From an uncultured Propionibacteriaceae bacterium (GTDB lineage: Bacteria; Actinomycetota; Actinomycetes; Propionibacteriales; Propionibacteriaceae): 18,909 nt of DNA. The stretch lies in NCBI GenBank assembly GCA_936924635.1, contig CAKZHP010000035.1, positions 1-18,909 of the forward strand. The letters run 5' to 3'. Each line of letters starts with the position of its first letter. The first letter of the stretch is position 1. Under the pieces are notes generated by a model. That model was given only the letters and a program-made list of their open reading frames with translations. It did no database searches and was not told the origin of the DNA. Positions 1 through 6,898 of the stretch are shown here, piece by piece. The position numbers and the translations under genes were made by a program.

Positions 1-312
1 CTGGCCGCGCTGCTCTTCGGCCCGGGGGCCCTGCACGGCGGGGGCTGGCGCGGGTTCACGGTGCTCGGCGTGTACGTGGTGCAGAAGACCGTGCTCACGT
101 GGCTGACGTCGGGGTCGTTCGGTCAGCTGCTGGCACGGGTCGCGGTCGTGCGTACCTCCGGTGGCCCCATCGGCCTGTGGCGCTCCGCGGTGCGCGCCCT
201 GGTCAAGGCGGCCGTGCTGCCGGCGCTGGTGATCGGCGCCGAGCGTCGCGGGCTCGACGACCTGGCCCTGGGCACGGTGGTCGTGAACCGCGCGGAAGGC
301 CGTACGGCATGA
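1..312 (+). CDS. RDD family membrane protein, C-terminal part (5' end outside window)
   Basis: The reading frame is open from the first base and ends at TGA 310-312, so only the last 103 residues are visible. The segment has a hydrophobic stretch (about residues 18-35), a GSFGQLLARVAVVR-type loop, another apolar stretch, and the ending RRGLDDLALGTVVV. This closely matches the C-terminal pattern of RDD-family integral membrane proteins, in which a charged RRGLHD-like motif precedes a final GTVVV strand. Members are small polytopic proteins; some relatives have been linked to ion transport, but most have no assigned role. The stop overlaps the start of the next gene in an ATGA arrangement, so the two are probably translated together. 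I am fairly sure of the family and have no basis for a specific function. Confidence 0.75.
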   Translation: MAALLFGPGALHGGGWRGFTVLGVYVVQKTVLTWLTSGSFGQLLARVAVVRTSGGPIGLWRSAVRALVKAAVLPALVIGAERRGLDDLALGTVVVNRAEGRTA

Positions 313-1418
313 GGGTGGCCGTGATCGCCCGCGGTCTGCCCGAGCCGGGCGACCCGACGCTCGGCCGGTTCGAGGTCGACCAGGCCCTGGCCCTGGCCGG
401 TGCCGGGCACCAGGTGGTGGTCGTGGCCCTCGACGTCCGCAGCGCGCGCCGCCGCCGGCCCTGGGGCGTACGCCGCACGCCCCTGGCCGGTCTCGACGCC
501 GTGCTGGTGTCGCTCCCGGTCGGCGGGGTGGGCCCGGCGGCCACCGACGTGGCACTGCGGCTCGCCTGGCGCCTGGCACGGAGCCCTCTGCGGTCGCTGC
601 TCGGCGGCGAGCCCGACGTGGTGCACGCCCACTTCGCGCGGTTCGGGGCGGCGGCGCGTCGCGGACGGGGTGACGGGTACCGGCTCGTGGTCACCGAGCA
701 CTCGTCACGGCTCGGGGGCACGCTGACGCCGGAGGAGGATGCCGTCGCCCAGAAGGCGTACGCCGCCGCAGACGCCGTGGTCGCCGTGAGCCCGTGGCTG
801 GCGGGGCGGCTGGCGGAGGTGTACGGGGTGCGTGCCACCGTGGTCGGCAACGTCGTCGACGTGGACGCGTTCGCACTGCCACGCGTGCCCCGCGCTCCGG
901 GCACCCCCGCCCGCCTGCTCACCGCCGCGTTCCTCACACCGCGCAAGCGGGTGCCGCTGCTGGCCGAGGCATACGCACTCGCGCGGCCGGAACTCGACGC
1001 CACCCTGACCGTGGTGGGGGACGGCCCCGACCGGGTCGCGGTCGAGGCGGTGGCCGTCGACGGCCTCACCCTGCTCGGTGCGCTCCCGCGGGAACGGCTC
1101 GCCGAGCAGCTCGCCGCGGCCGACGGCTTCGTGCTGCTGAGCGAGCTCGAGACCTTCGGCGTCGTGTACGCGGAGGCGATGGCCGCCGGGGTGCCCGTGC
1201 TGGCCAGCCGCTGCGGCGGGCCGGAGGGGTTCGTCAACGACGACGTGGGCCGGTTTACCGACGCCTCGACACCCGCCGCCGTCGCCGACACCCTGCGGGG
1301 GTTCACGGCCACGCTTGACGAGTACGACACCGAGATCGTCCGGGCGTACGCGCGGAGCCGGTTCAGCCCCGCCGTGGTCGCGGGCGAGCTCACCCGACTC
1401 TACGAACGACTGTCCTGA
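309..1418 (+). CDS. GT4-type glycosyltransferase
   Basis: A 369-residue protein starting at the ATG that overlaps the upstream stop (ATGA). The N-terminal Rossmann half contains RGLPEPGDPTLGRFEVDQALAL (about 8-30), the pattern of a nucleotide-sugar glycosyltransferase in which a G-rich loop follows strand 1, and VVHAHFARFG (104-113). The C-terminal half contains the conserved donor-binding block with the E-x7-E pair (E281, E289), followed by GVPVLAS and GGPEGF (303-308). These place it in the GT-B fold, family GT4 (Glycos_transf_1). It is expected to be cytosolic or membrane-associated and to transfer a sugar from a nucleotide donor to a lipid or polysaccharide; donor and acceptor cannot be read from sequence. 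An open frame continues upstream to position 99, but the overlap with the RDD gene and the MRVAVI strand favour the start at 309. Its last 19 bases overlap rhaB tail to tail. Confidence 0.85.
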   Translation: MRVAVIARGLPEPGDPTLGRFEVDQALALAGAGHQVVVVALDVRSARRRRPWGVRRTPLAGLDAVLVSLPVGGVGPAATDVALRLAWRLARSPLRSLLGGEPDVVHAHFARFGAAARRGRGDGYRLVVTEHSSRLGGTLTPEEDAVAQKAYAAADAVVAVSPWLAGRLAEVYGVRATVVGNVVDVDAFALPRVPRAPGTPARLLTAAFLTPRKRVPLLAEAYALARPELDATLTVVGDGPDRVAVEAVAVDGLTLLGALPRERLAEQLAAADGFVLLSELETFGVVYAEAMAAGVPVLASRCGGPEGFVNDDVGRFTDASTPAAVADTLRGFTATLDEYDTEIVRAYARSRFSPAVVAGELTRLYERLS

Positions 1419-2839
1419 CGGCTGCCGCGACGCGGCTCGTACCGGGTCAGCTGGGACGACCGCGCCACCACCGCGCGCAGGCTCTCCAGGTCGCCCGGCA
1501 GCCATCCGTGCGCGCGGGCCTGCACCAGCAGGTTTCCCATAGCCGTCGCCTCCACCGGGCCCGCGACCACCGGCAGGCCGGAGCGGTCCGCGGTCGACTG
1601 GCACAGCATCGTGTTGGCGGCCCCACCGCCCACCACGTGAATCACCCTCACCTCCCGGTCGGCCAGCCGGCCCGCCTCCGCGACGGCGGCGGCGAACGCG
1701 GCGGCGAGGCTCTCCACGATGCTCCGTACGACCTCGGCGGGGCTCCCGGGCACCGGCTCCCCGTGATCCCGGCACCAGGCCTGGATGCGCCCGGGGATGT
1801 CGCCGGGCGGCAGGAAGGCGTCGTCGTTGACGTCGACCACCGCCACGGGTTTGTCGACCCGCCCGGCCTCGGCGAGCAGCTCGGCGAGGCGGCTGGAGCG
1901 CTGCGCGTCGGTCGCGGCGGGCTCCCAGTGCCGCAGCGACTCCGACAGCAGCCACAGGCCCATCACGTTGTGCAGGAAGCGGGTGCGGCCGTCGACGCCA
2001 CCCTCGTTGGTGAAGCCCGCCAGCCGCGCCGCCTCGCTCAGCACGGGTGCGTCGAGCTCCAGCCCGACCAGACCCCAGGTGCCGCAGGAGACGTACGCGA
2101 CGTCACGGCTGGTGCTCGGGATCGCCACCACCGCGGAGGCGGTGTCGTGGGAGCCGACGGCGACGACGTCGATGGTGCGCCCGACCACGGCGGCGACCTC
2201 GGGCGATAGCGAGCCGACCACCGTCCCGGCGTCGACGAGCGGAGGCAGCAGCCGCGCGGGGATCCCCAGCGTGCCGGCGAGGCCCAGGTCCCACTCCCGC
2301 GTCCGGGCGTCGAGCAGGCCGGTTGTGGACGCGTTGGTGCGCTCGGCCACCTCGGCGCCGGTCAGCCAGTGGCCCAGCAGGTCGGGCACCAGGAGCATCC
2401 GGTCGGCGACCTCCAGCAGGTCGCCCTCGCTGGCGAGCTGGAAGATCGTGTTGAACGGCAGGTGCTGCAAGCCGTTGCGTGCGTACAGCTCGGCGGCACC
2501 GACCCGTGCGTGGACCGCCGCGACCCCCGCCTCGGTGCGCCCGTCGCGGTAGTGGTAGGGCACCCCCAGCAGCCGGCCGCCCCGCAGCAGCCCGTAGTCG
2601 ACGGCCCAGGAGTCGATGCCGAGGCTGCGCACCTCACCGGGCGCGTCACGCTCGGCCTGCGTGAGCGCCAGCAGCACCTGCCGGTGGAGCTCCAGCAGGT
2701 TCCAGTGCAGGCCGTCCGGGGTGCGTACGGGATCGTTGGGGAACCGGGCCAGGTGATGCGTGCGCAGCTCGCCGTCGACCACGCGACCGAGGATCACCCG
2801 CCCGCTGGTGGCCCCGAGGTCGACGGCCGCGACGGTCAT
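1400..2839 (-). CDS. rhaB: Rhamnulokinase
   Basis: A 479-residue FGGY-family carbohydrate kinase, a normal length for RhaB. It phosphorylates L-rhamnulose to L-rhamnulose-1-phosphate with ATP in the cytosol. Visible motifs are the phosphate-binding DLGATSGR near the N terminus (7-14), GIDSWAVDYG (74-83), the sugar-site GSHDTASAV (229-237) with D232 as likely catalytic base, and the C-terminal adenosine motif HVVGGGAANTMLCQ (401-414). Specificity for rhamnulose rests on these motifs and on its position directly after the rhamnulose-1-phosphate aldolase gene, which it overlaps by 4 bases. There is no strong ribosome binding site before the ATG, so translational coupling is likely. The C-terminal tail RRGSRQDSRS is basic and its codons overlap the convergent glycosyltransferase gene. 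Confidence 0.93.
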   Translation of the reverse strand: MTVAAVDLGATSGRVILGRVVDGELRTHHLARFPNDPVRTPDGLHWNLLELHRQVLLALTQAERDAPGEVRSLGIDSWAVDYGLLRGGRLLGVPYHYRDGRTEAGVAAVHARVGAAELYARNGLQHLPFNTIFQLASEGDLLEVADRMLLVPDLLGHWLTGAEVAERTNASTTGLLDARTREWDLGLAGTLGIPARLLPPLVDAGTVVGSLSPEVAAVVGRTIDVVAVGSHDTASAVVAIPSTSRDVAYVSCGTWGLVGLELDAPVLSEAARLAGFTNEGGVDGRTRFLHNVMGLWLLSESLRHWEPAATDAQRSSRLAELLAEAGRVDKPVAVVDVNDDAFLPPGDIPGRIQAWCRDHGEPVPGSPAEVVRSIVESLAAAFAAAVAEAGRLADREVRVIHVVGGGAANTMLCQSTADRSGLPVVAGPVEATAMGNLLVQARAHGWLPGDLESLRAVVARSSQLTRYEPRRGSRQDSRS

Positions 2840-4866
2840 CGCAGGAACGCGGCTGCCACGCCGGAGTCGACCGGGATGTGCAGACCCGTGGTGCGGGAGA
2901 GCTCGGGCCCGGTGAGCACGTACACGGCGTCGGCGACGTTCTCGGGCAGCACCTCCCGCTTGAGGATCGTGCGGTTGGCGTAGAACTGGCCGAGGTCCTC
3001 CTCCTTGACCCCGTAGGTCGCGGCGCGGTTGGCGCCCCAGCCGGCGGCGAAGATGCCCGAGCCGCGCACGACGCCGTCGGGGTTGATGCCGTTGACGCGC
3101 ACCCCGTGCTCGCCGAGCTCGACGGCCAGCAGGCGCACCTGGTGGGCCTGGTCGGCCTTCGTGGCGGAGTAGGCGATGTTGTTCGGCCCGGCGAACAGCG
3201 AGTTCTTCGACGAGATGTAGATCACGTCCCCGCCCATGCCCTGCTCGATGAGCGGCCTCGCCGCGGCACGGGAGACGAGGAACGAGCCCTTGGCCATCAC
3301 GTCGTGCTGCAGGTCCCAGTCCTCCTCGGTGGTCTCCAGCAGCGGCTTCGAGAGCGAGAGGCCGGCGTTGTTGACCACCAGGTCGAGGCCGCCGAAGGCC
3401 AGCAGAGCGGCGTCCACGGCCGCCTGCACACCCGCGGCGTCCGCGACGTTCGCGCTGACGCCGACGGCGACGTCGGCCGAGCCGAGCCCGGCCGCCACCG
3501 ACTGCGCCTTCTCCACGTCGAGGTCGGCCACGACGACGCAGGCGCCCTCGGCGGCCAGCCGGGTCGCGATGGCCTTGCCGATGCCGCTCGCGGCCCCGGT
3601 GACCAGCGCCACCCGCCCTTGGTGCGTCCCCGGTGCGGGCATCCGCTGCAGCTTGGCCTCTTCCAGCGCCCAGTACTCGATGCGGAACTTCTCCTCCTCA
3701 GTGATCGGGGTGTACGTCGAGAGCGCCTCGGCGCCCCGCATCACGTTGATGGCGTTGACGTAGAACTCGCCCGCGACCCGGGCCGTCTGCTTGGTGGCGC
3801 CGTAGGAGAACATGCCGACACCCGGCACCAGCACGACCAGCGGGTCGGCGCCGCGGATGGCGGGGGAGCCGGCGGTCGCGTACCGCTCGTAGTAGGCGGT
3901 GTAGTCGGCCCGGTACTCCTCGTGCAGCTCCTTCAGCCGCGCCACGCAGTCCTCGACCGGGGCGTCGGCGGGCAGGTCGAGCAGCAGCGGCTTCACCTTC
4001 GTGCGGAGGAAGTGGTCGGGGCAGCTGGTGCCGAGCGCGGCCAGCGCGGGGGCCTTCTCGCGGGAGAGGAAGTCGGTGACCACCTCGCTGTCGGTGAGGT
4101 GGCCGACCATCCGCTTGTCGGTCGACGCCAGGCCACGGATGGTCGCGGCCAGGGCGGCCGCCTTGGCGCGGCGCTGCGGGTCCGGCAGCGCCTCGAACCC
4201 GGGGCGTACGGGGCCGAACGGCTCCGCCTCGCCGTGCTCATCGATGTACGCCTGCGCGGCGCGGACGATCCACAACGATCGTTCCTCGGCCTCCTCGCTG
4301 GTGTCGCCCCAGGCGGTGATGCCGTGGCCGCCGAGGATGCAGCCGACTGCGTCCGGGTGCTCCTTCTTGACCGCCGCGATGTCGAGCCCCAGCTGGAACC
4401 CCGGTCGCCGCCAGGGCACCCAGACCACCTTGCCGCCGAACGCCTGCTCGGTCAGCCGCTCGCCGTCGGCAGCGGTGGCGAAGGCGATGCCGCTGTCGGG
4501 GTGCAGGTGGTCGACGTGGGCCGCGTCGACCAGCCCGTGCATCGCCGTGTCGATCGAAGGGGCCGCGCCGCCCAAGCCATGCAGGCAGTAGTCGAACGCC
4601 GCGACCATCTCGTCCTCGCGCTCGACGCCGGGGTAGACCCCCTGCAGCGCGCGCAGCCGGTCGAGGCGCAGCACGGCCAGGCCCTTCTCCGTGAGGGTGC
4701 CCAGGTCGCCGCCGGACCCCTTCACCCAGAGCAGCTCGACGGGCTCCCCGGTCACGGGGTCGGTCTCGGTGCCCTTGGCCGAGGTGTTGCCCCCGGCGTA
4801 GTTCGTGGTGCGAGGGTCGGCGCCCAGGCGGTTCGAGCGGCGGATGAGGTCCTCGGCGGTGGTCAC
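2836..4866 (-). CDS. rhaD: Bifunctional rhamnulose-1-phosphate aldolase / short-chain alcohol dehydrogenase
   Basis: A 676-residue two-domain enzyme. Residues 1 to about 400 are a class II (zinc) aldolase domain: the metal ligands are probably in AAHVDHLHPDS (115-124; H120 and H122) and GGHGI (179-183), with TNYAGGNTSAK (21-31) forming the phosphate loop. Residues about 415-676 are a classical short-chain dehydrogenase with the TGAASGIG nucleotide loop (423-430), NNAG (499-502), and the YSATK catalytic pair Y566/K570. This is the RhaD/RhaE-type fusion known in actinobacteria, Bacillus and some proteobacteria. The aldolase yields DHAP and L-lactaldehyde; the dehydrogenase domain is thought to oxidise the lactaldehyde. 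The start is GTG with AGGAG six bases upstream. The gene lies 26 bases after rhaI and overlaps rhaB, so all three form one operon. The two-step use of lactaldehyde is family knowledge, not visible in sequence. Confidence 0.93.
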   Translation of the reverse strand: MTTAEDLIRRSNRLGADPRTTNYAGGNTSAKGTETDPVTGEPVELLWVKGSGGDLGTLTEKGLAVLRLDRLRALQGVYPGVEREDEMVAAFDYCLHGLGGAAPSIDTAMHGLVDAAHVDHLHPDSGIAFATAADGERLTEQAFGGKVVWVPWRRPGFQLGLDIAAVKKEHPDAVGCILGGHGITAWGDTSEEAEERSLWIVRAAQAYIDEHGEAEPFGPVRPGFEALPDPQRRAKAAALAATIRGLASTDKRMVGHLTDSEVVTDFLSREKAPALAALGTSCPDHFLRTKVKPLLLDLPADAPVEDCVARLKELHEEYRADYTAYYERYATAGSPAIRGADPLVVLVPGVGMFSYGATKQTARVAGEFYVNAINVMRGAEALSTYTPITEEEKFRIEYWALEEAKLQRMPAPGTHQGRVALVTGAASGIGKAIATRLAAEGACVVVADLDVEKAQSVAAGLGSADVAVGVSANVADAAGVQAAVDAALLAFGGLDLVVNNAGLSLSKPLLETTEEDWDLQHDVMAKGSFLVSRAAARPLIEQGMGGDVIYISSKNSLFAGPNNIAYSATKADQAHQVRLLAVELGEHGVRVNGINPDGVVRGSGIFAAGWGANRAATYGVKEEDLGQFYANRTILKREVLPENVADAVYVLTGPELSRTTGLHIPVDSGVAAAFLR

Positions 4867-4892
4867 GACGTGCTCCTGTCGGTCGGGTTATC

Positions 4893-6062
4893 TCAGGCGC
4901 CCCATCCGGCCTGCGTGCCGCCGACGCGCTCGGCGGCGATCTGCTCGCGGTAGCCGGAGGCGGCGTACGCCGCCATGGGGTCGGTGGGGAGGCCGCGCTC
5001 CTCGCGCCAGTCGGCGAGCGCGGGGCGTACGTCGGTGTAGAACGCGTCCATCAGCACCGCGTTCGCGGCCAGCACGTCACCCGCCACCTGGGCCGCGCGC
5101 AGGGCGTCGGCGTCGACGAGCAGCGCCCGGGCGGTCATCTCCTGCACGTTCAGCACCGACCGGATCTGGCCGGGGATCTTCTCCTCCACGTTGTGGCACT
5201 GGTCGAGCATGAAGGCCACGTCAGGGCTGTTCAGGCCGCCGCCGCGAACGACCTCGACCAGGATCCGGAACAGCTGGAACGGGTCGGCGGCACCCACGAT
5301 GAGGTCGTCGTCGGCGTAGAAGCGGCTGTTGAAGTCGAACGACCCCAGCCGGCCGAGCCGCAGCAGCTGCATGACGATGAACTCGATGTTGGTGCCGGGG
5401 GCGTGGTGGCCGGTGTCGAGGCACACCATCGCCCGCTCGCCGAGTGCGGTCACCTGCGCGTACGCGGTGCCCCAGTCAGGGACGTCGGTGTGGTAGAACG
5501 CCGGCTCGAAGAACTTGTACTCCAGCACCAGGCGCTGCTCGCTCGAGAGCCGGGCGTAGATCTGCTGCAGCGACTCCGCCAGCCGGTCCTGCCGGCCCCG
5601 AAGGTCGGCCTGACCGGGGTAGTTGGAGCCGTCGGCGAGCCAGATCTTCAGGTCGCGCGACCCGGTCTCGCCCATCACGTCGATGCACCGGTAGTGGTGG
5701 TCGATCGCCTTCTGGCGCACCGCTCGGTCCTCGTGGGTGAGGGCGCCGTACTTGTAGTCGTCGTCCTGGAACGTGTTGGAGTTGATGGTGCCGAGCGCCA
5801 CGCCGTGCTCCTCGGCGTGACGGCGCAGCGCGCCGAGGTCGTCGACGAGGTCCCACGGGATGTGCAGCGCGACGGTGGGCGCCAGGCCGGTGTGGCGGTG
5901 CACCTGGGCGGCGTCGGCAATCTTCTCGTACGGGTCGCGCGGGGTGCCCGGCGTCGTGAACACCTTGAACCGGGTGCCGCTGTTGCCGAACGCCCAGGAG
6001 GGCAGCTCGATGGCCTGCTTCTCCAGGGCCTGCCAGACGCCGTCGCCGAAGGTGGGAGTCAT
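4893..6062 (-). CDS. rhaI: L-rhamnose isomerase, TIM-barrel type
   Basis: A 389-residue sugar isomerase of the RhaI group (related to the Pseudomonas stutzeri enzyme rather than E. coli RhaA). It interconverts L-rhamnose and L-rhamnulose in the cytosol with a divalent metal. Visible signs are LHIPWD (66-71), the metal-binding EYKFFEPAFYH (E181 onward), CLDTGHHAPGTN (214-225; D216 and H219/H220), SFDFNSRFYADDDL (241-254) and MLDQCHN (285-291), all at the ends of barrel strands as expected. The ATG at 6062 has GAGAGGA about eight bases upstream. It is the first gene of the rha operon and sits just downstream of a LacI-operator-like palindrome. No mutarotase, transporter or regulator gene for rhamnose is seen in the window. 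Confidence 0.92.
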   Translation of the reverse strand: MTPTFGDGVWQALEKQAIELPSWAFGNSGTRFKVFTTPGTPRDPYEKIADAAQVHRHTGLAPTVALHIPWDLVDDLGALRRHAEEHGVALGTINSNTFQDDDYKYGALTHEDRAVRQKAIDHHYRCIDVMGETGSRDLKIWLADGSNYPGQADLRGRQDRLAESLQQIYARLSSEQRLVLEYKFFEPAFYHTDVPDWGTAYAQVTALGERAMVCLDTGHHAPGTNIEFIVMQLLRLGRLGSFDFNSRFYADDDLIVGAADPFQLFRILVEVVRGGGLNSPDVAFMLDQCHNVEEKIPGQIRSVLNVQEMTARALLVDADALRAAQVAGDVLAANAVLMDAFYTDVRPALADWREERGLPTDPMAAYAASGYREQIAAERVGGTQAGWGA

Positions 6063-6116
6063 GGCGGGTCCTCTCGACGAGCCTTCACCGCTCCCTCTTC
6101 ACAGGAGACGGTGGCG

Positions 6117-6136
6117 TGTGATTGAAACGATACACA
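6117..6136. promoter_or_regulatory. Possible LacI-type operator upstream of the rha operon
   Basis: An imperfect 20-base palindrome, TGTGATTGAAACGATACACA, with TGTG/CACA arms and an internal GAAACGAT, lies about 55-75 bases before the rhaI start. LacI-family repressors often bind GAAACG-containing palindromes, and sugar operons in actinobacteria are commonly under such repressors. It is markedly AT-richer than its surroundings. The internal half-sites match poorly (6 of the 11 central positions), so this is a candidate only. No convincing -35/-10 pair was identified beside it, and no regulator gene is present in the window. Confidence 0.4.
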
Positions 6137-6199
6137 AGCGCTGCGTCTCGCGCAGTCGACTCACCAGACGCCGGTGCTGCTCCCCCTCGAATGCGCAGT

Positions 6200-6238
6200 C
6201 GGCCCCGCTCCTACGCTGGGTGACGCAGGGCGGGGCCG
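6200..6238 (-). terminator. GC-rich hairpin after the surface-protein relic
   Basis: A 9-base perfect stem (CGGCCCCGC with GCGGGGCCG) is extended inward by a CCT/AGG pairing past a one-base bulge. It lies 20 bases past the stop at 6258 of the decayed LPXTG-protein frame, on the same strand. No T-run follows, as is common for actinobacterial terminators. It may have ended transcription of the once-intact surface gene and may now shield the rha promoter region from upstream readthrough. Confidence 0.5.
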
Positions 6239-6257
6239 GATGGCCGTGCGGGCTGAC

Positions 6258-6620
6258 TCAGGCCCGCCGGCGGGCTGCCGCGACCAGGAGGGCACCGGTC
6301 GCCACGACCGCCACGCCGCCAGCGAGACCAGCCGGGCCGACCGGTGACCCGGTGCTCGGCAGGGTGCCGCCGCTTGGCGGGGCCGGGGAGGTCGTGCCGG
6401 GCGCGAGGTCGGCGAACCCCTACGTGCTGTCGGCAGCCGTGGTGGTCGTCGCCACCACGGTGGTGCCGTCAGCGGCGTACAACGTCACGGTGACGCCCTC
6501 GGCGGGTGCCTCCCCGGCGCCCTGGAGGCCGTCGCGGTCGGAGTCCCACCAGACCCGGTCGCCCACCGAGACCAGGGGCCGCACGGCCACGTACGAGTCA
6601 GACACGAGCCCGAGCAGGGT
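6258..6620 (-). pseudogene. Relic of an LPXTG-anchored surface protein with an SdrD B-like domain
   Basis: On the minus strand the frame reads LVSVGDRVWWDSDRDGLQ (from about 6575), then GVTVTLYAADGTTVVATTTTAADST, a TAG at 6420-6422, and continues in the same frame as GFADLAPGTT, a Pro/Ser/Gly linker, the sortase motif LPSTG (6348-6362), an apolar helix and the basic end ARRRA before TGA at 6258. The first part is a typical SdrD B-like (Cna-B-related) domain with a DxDxDG calcium loop; in that family the sequence D-x-x-Y-x-F-x-x-L-x-P-G is expected exactly where the TAG falls, so TAG appears to replace a Tyr codon. There is no signal peptide or complete N-terminal region; the open frame runs back to 6767 but is not recognisable before about 6620. 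I read it as the 3' remnant of a cell-wall-anchored protein, disabled by loss of its 5' part and by a nonsense change. Sequencing error at the TAG cannot be excluded, but would not supply the missing front. Confidence 0.75.
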
Positions 6621-6898
6621 CCGAGCGAGGGCGAGCCCCACGGCCGACAGACGACGGCACGAGCGGCGGCAGACAACAGCAGAACCTCCAGGTCGGATCG
6701 CCGCCAGGGCTCGGCGGTGGCGCGAGGGCGTCGCAGCACGAGGCCTGCGTACGCCCGAAGGGATCAAACGAGGGGCCCCGTGGCCGGGCGGGCCTACCGG
6801 CTGAGAGGTCCCTCATCTGGGATGGCAGCGGGAGCAGCCGTCTCCCTGCTGACCGTCGCCAGACGCGGCCGGGGCAGGTGCGGATGAGGCAGGCGGCG
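6621..6898. other. Intergenic stretch without recognisable gene
   Basis: Between the recognisable part of the surface-protein relic and the ABC-F stop. Several frames are open for 60 to 110 codons, but their products are Arg/Pro/Ser-rich with no motif, as expected from high-GC noncoding DNA. A weak CCGTCT/AGACG pairing at 6838-6865 might act as a terminator for the ABC-F gene, but the stem is only five to six bases. It may contain decayed upstream sequence of the surface-protein gene. Confidence 0.5.

Noticed and set aside
2878..4953. Very long open frame on the plus strand opposite rhaD
   Set aside because: It is antisense to a clear two-domain enzyme. Its product is Gly/Val/Leu/Arg-rich without motifs, and such frames are expected when the real gene has high third-position GC.
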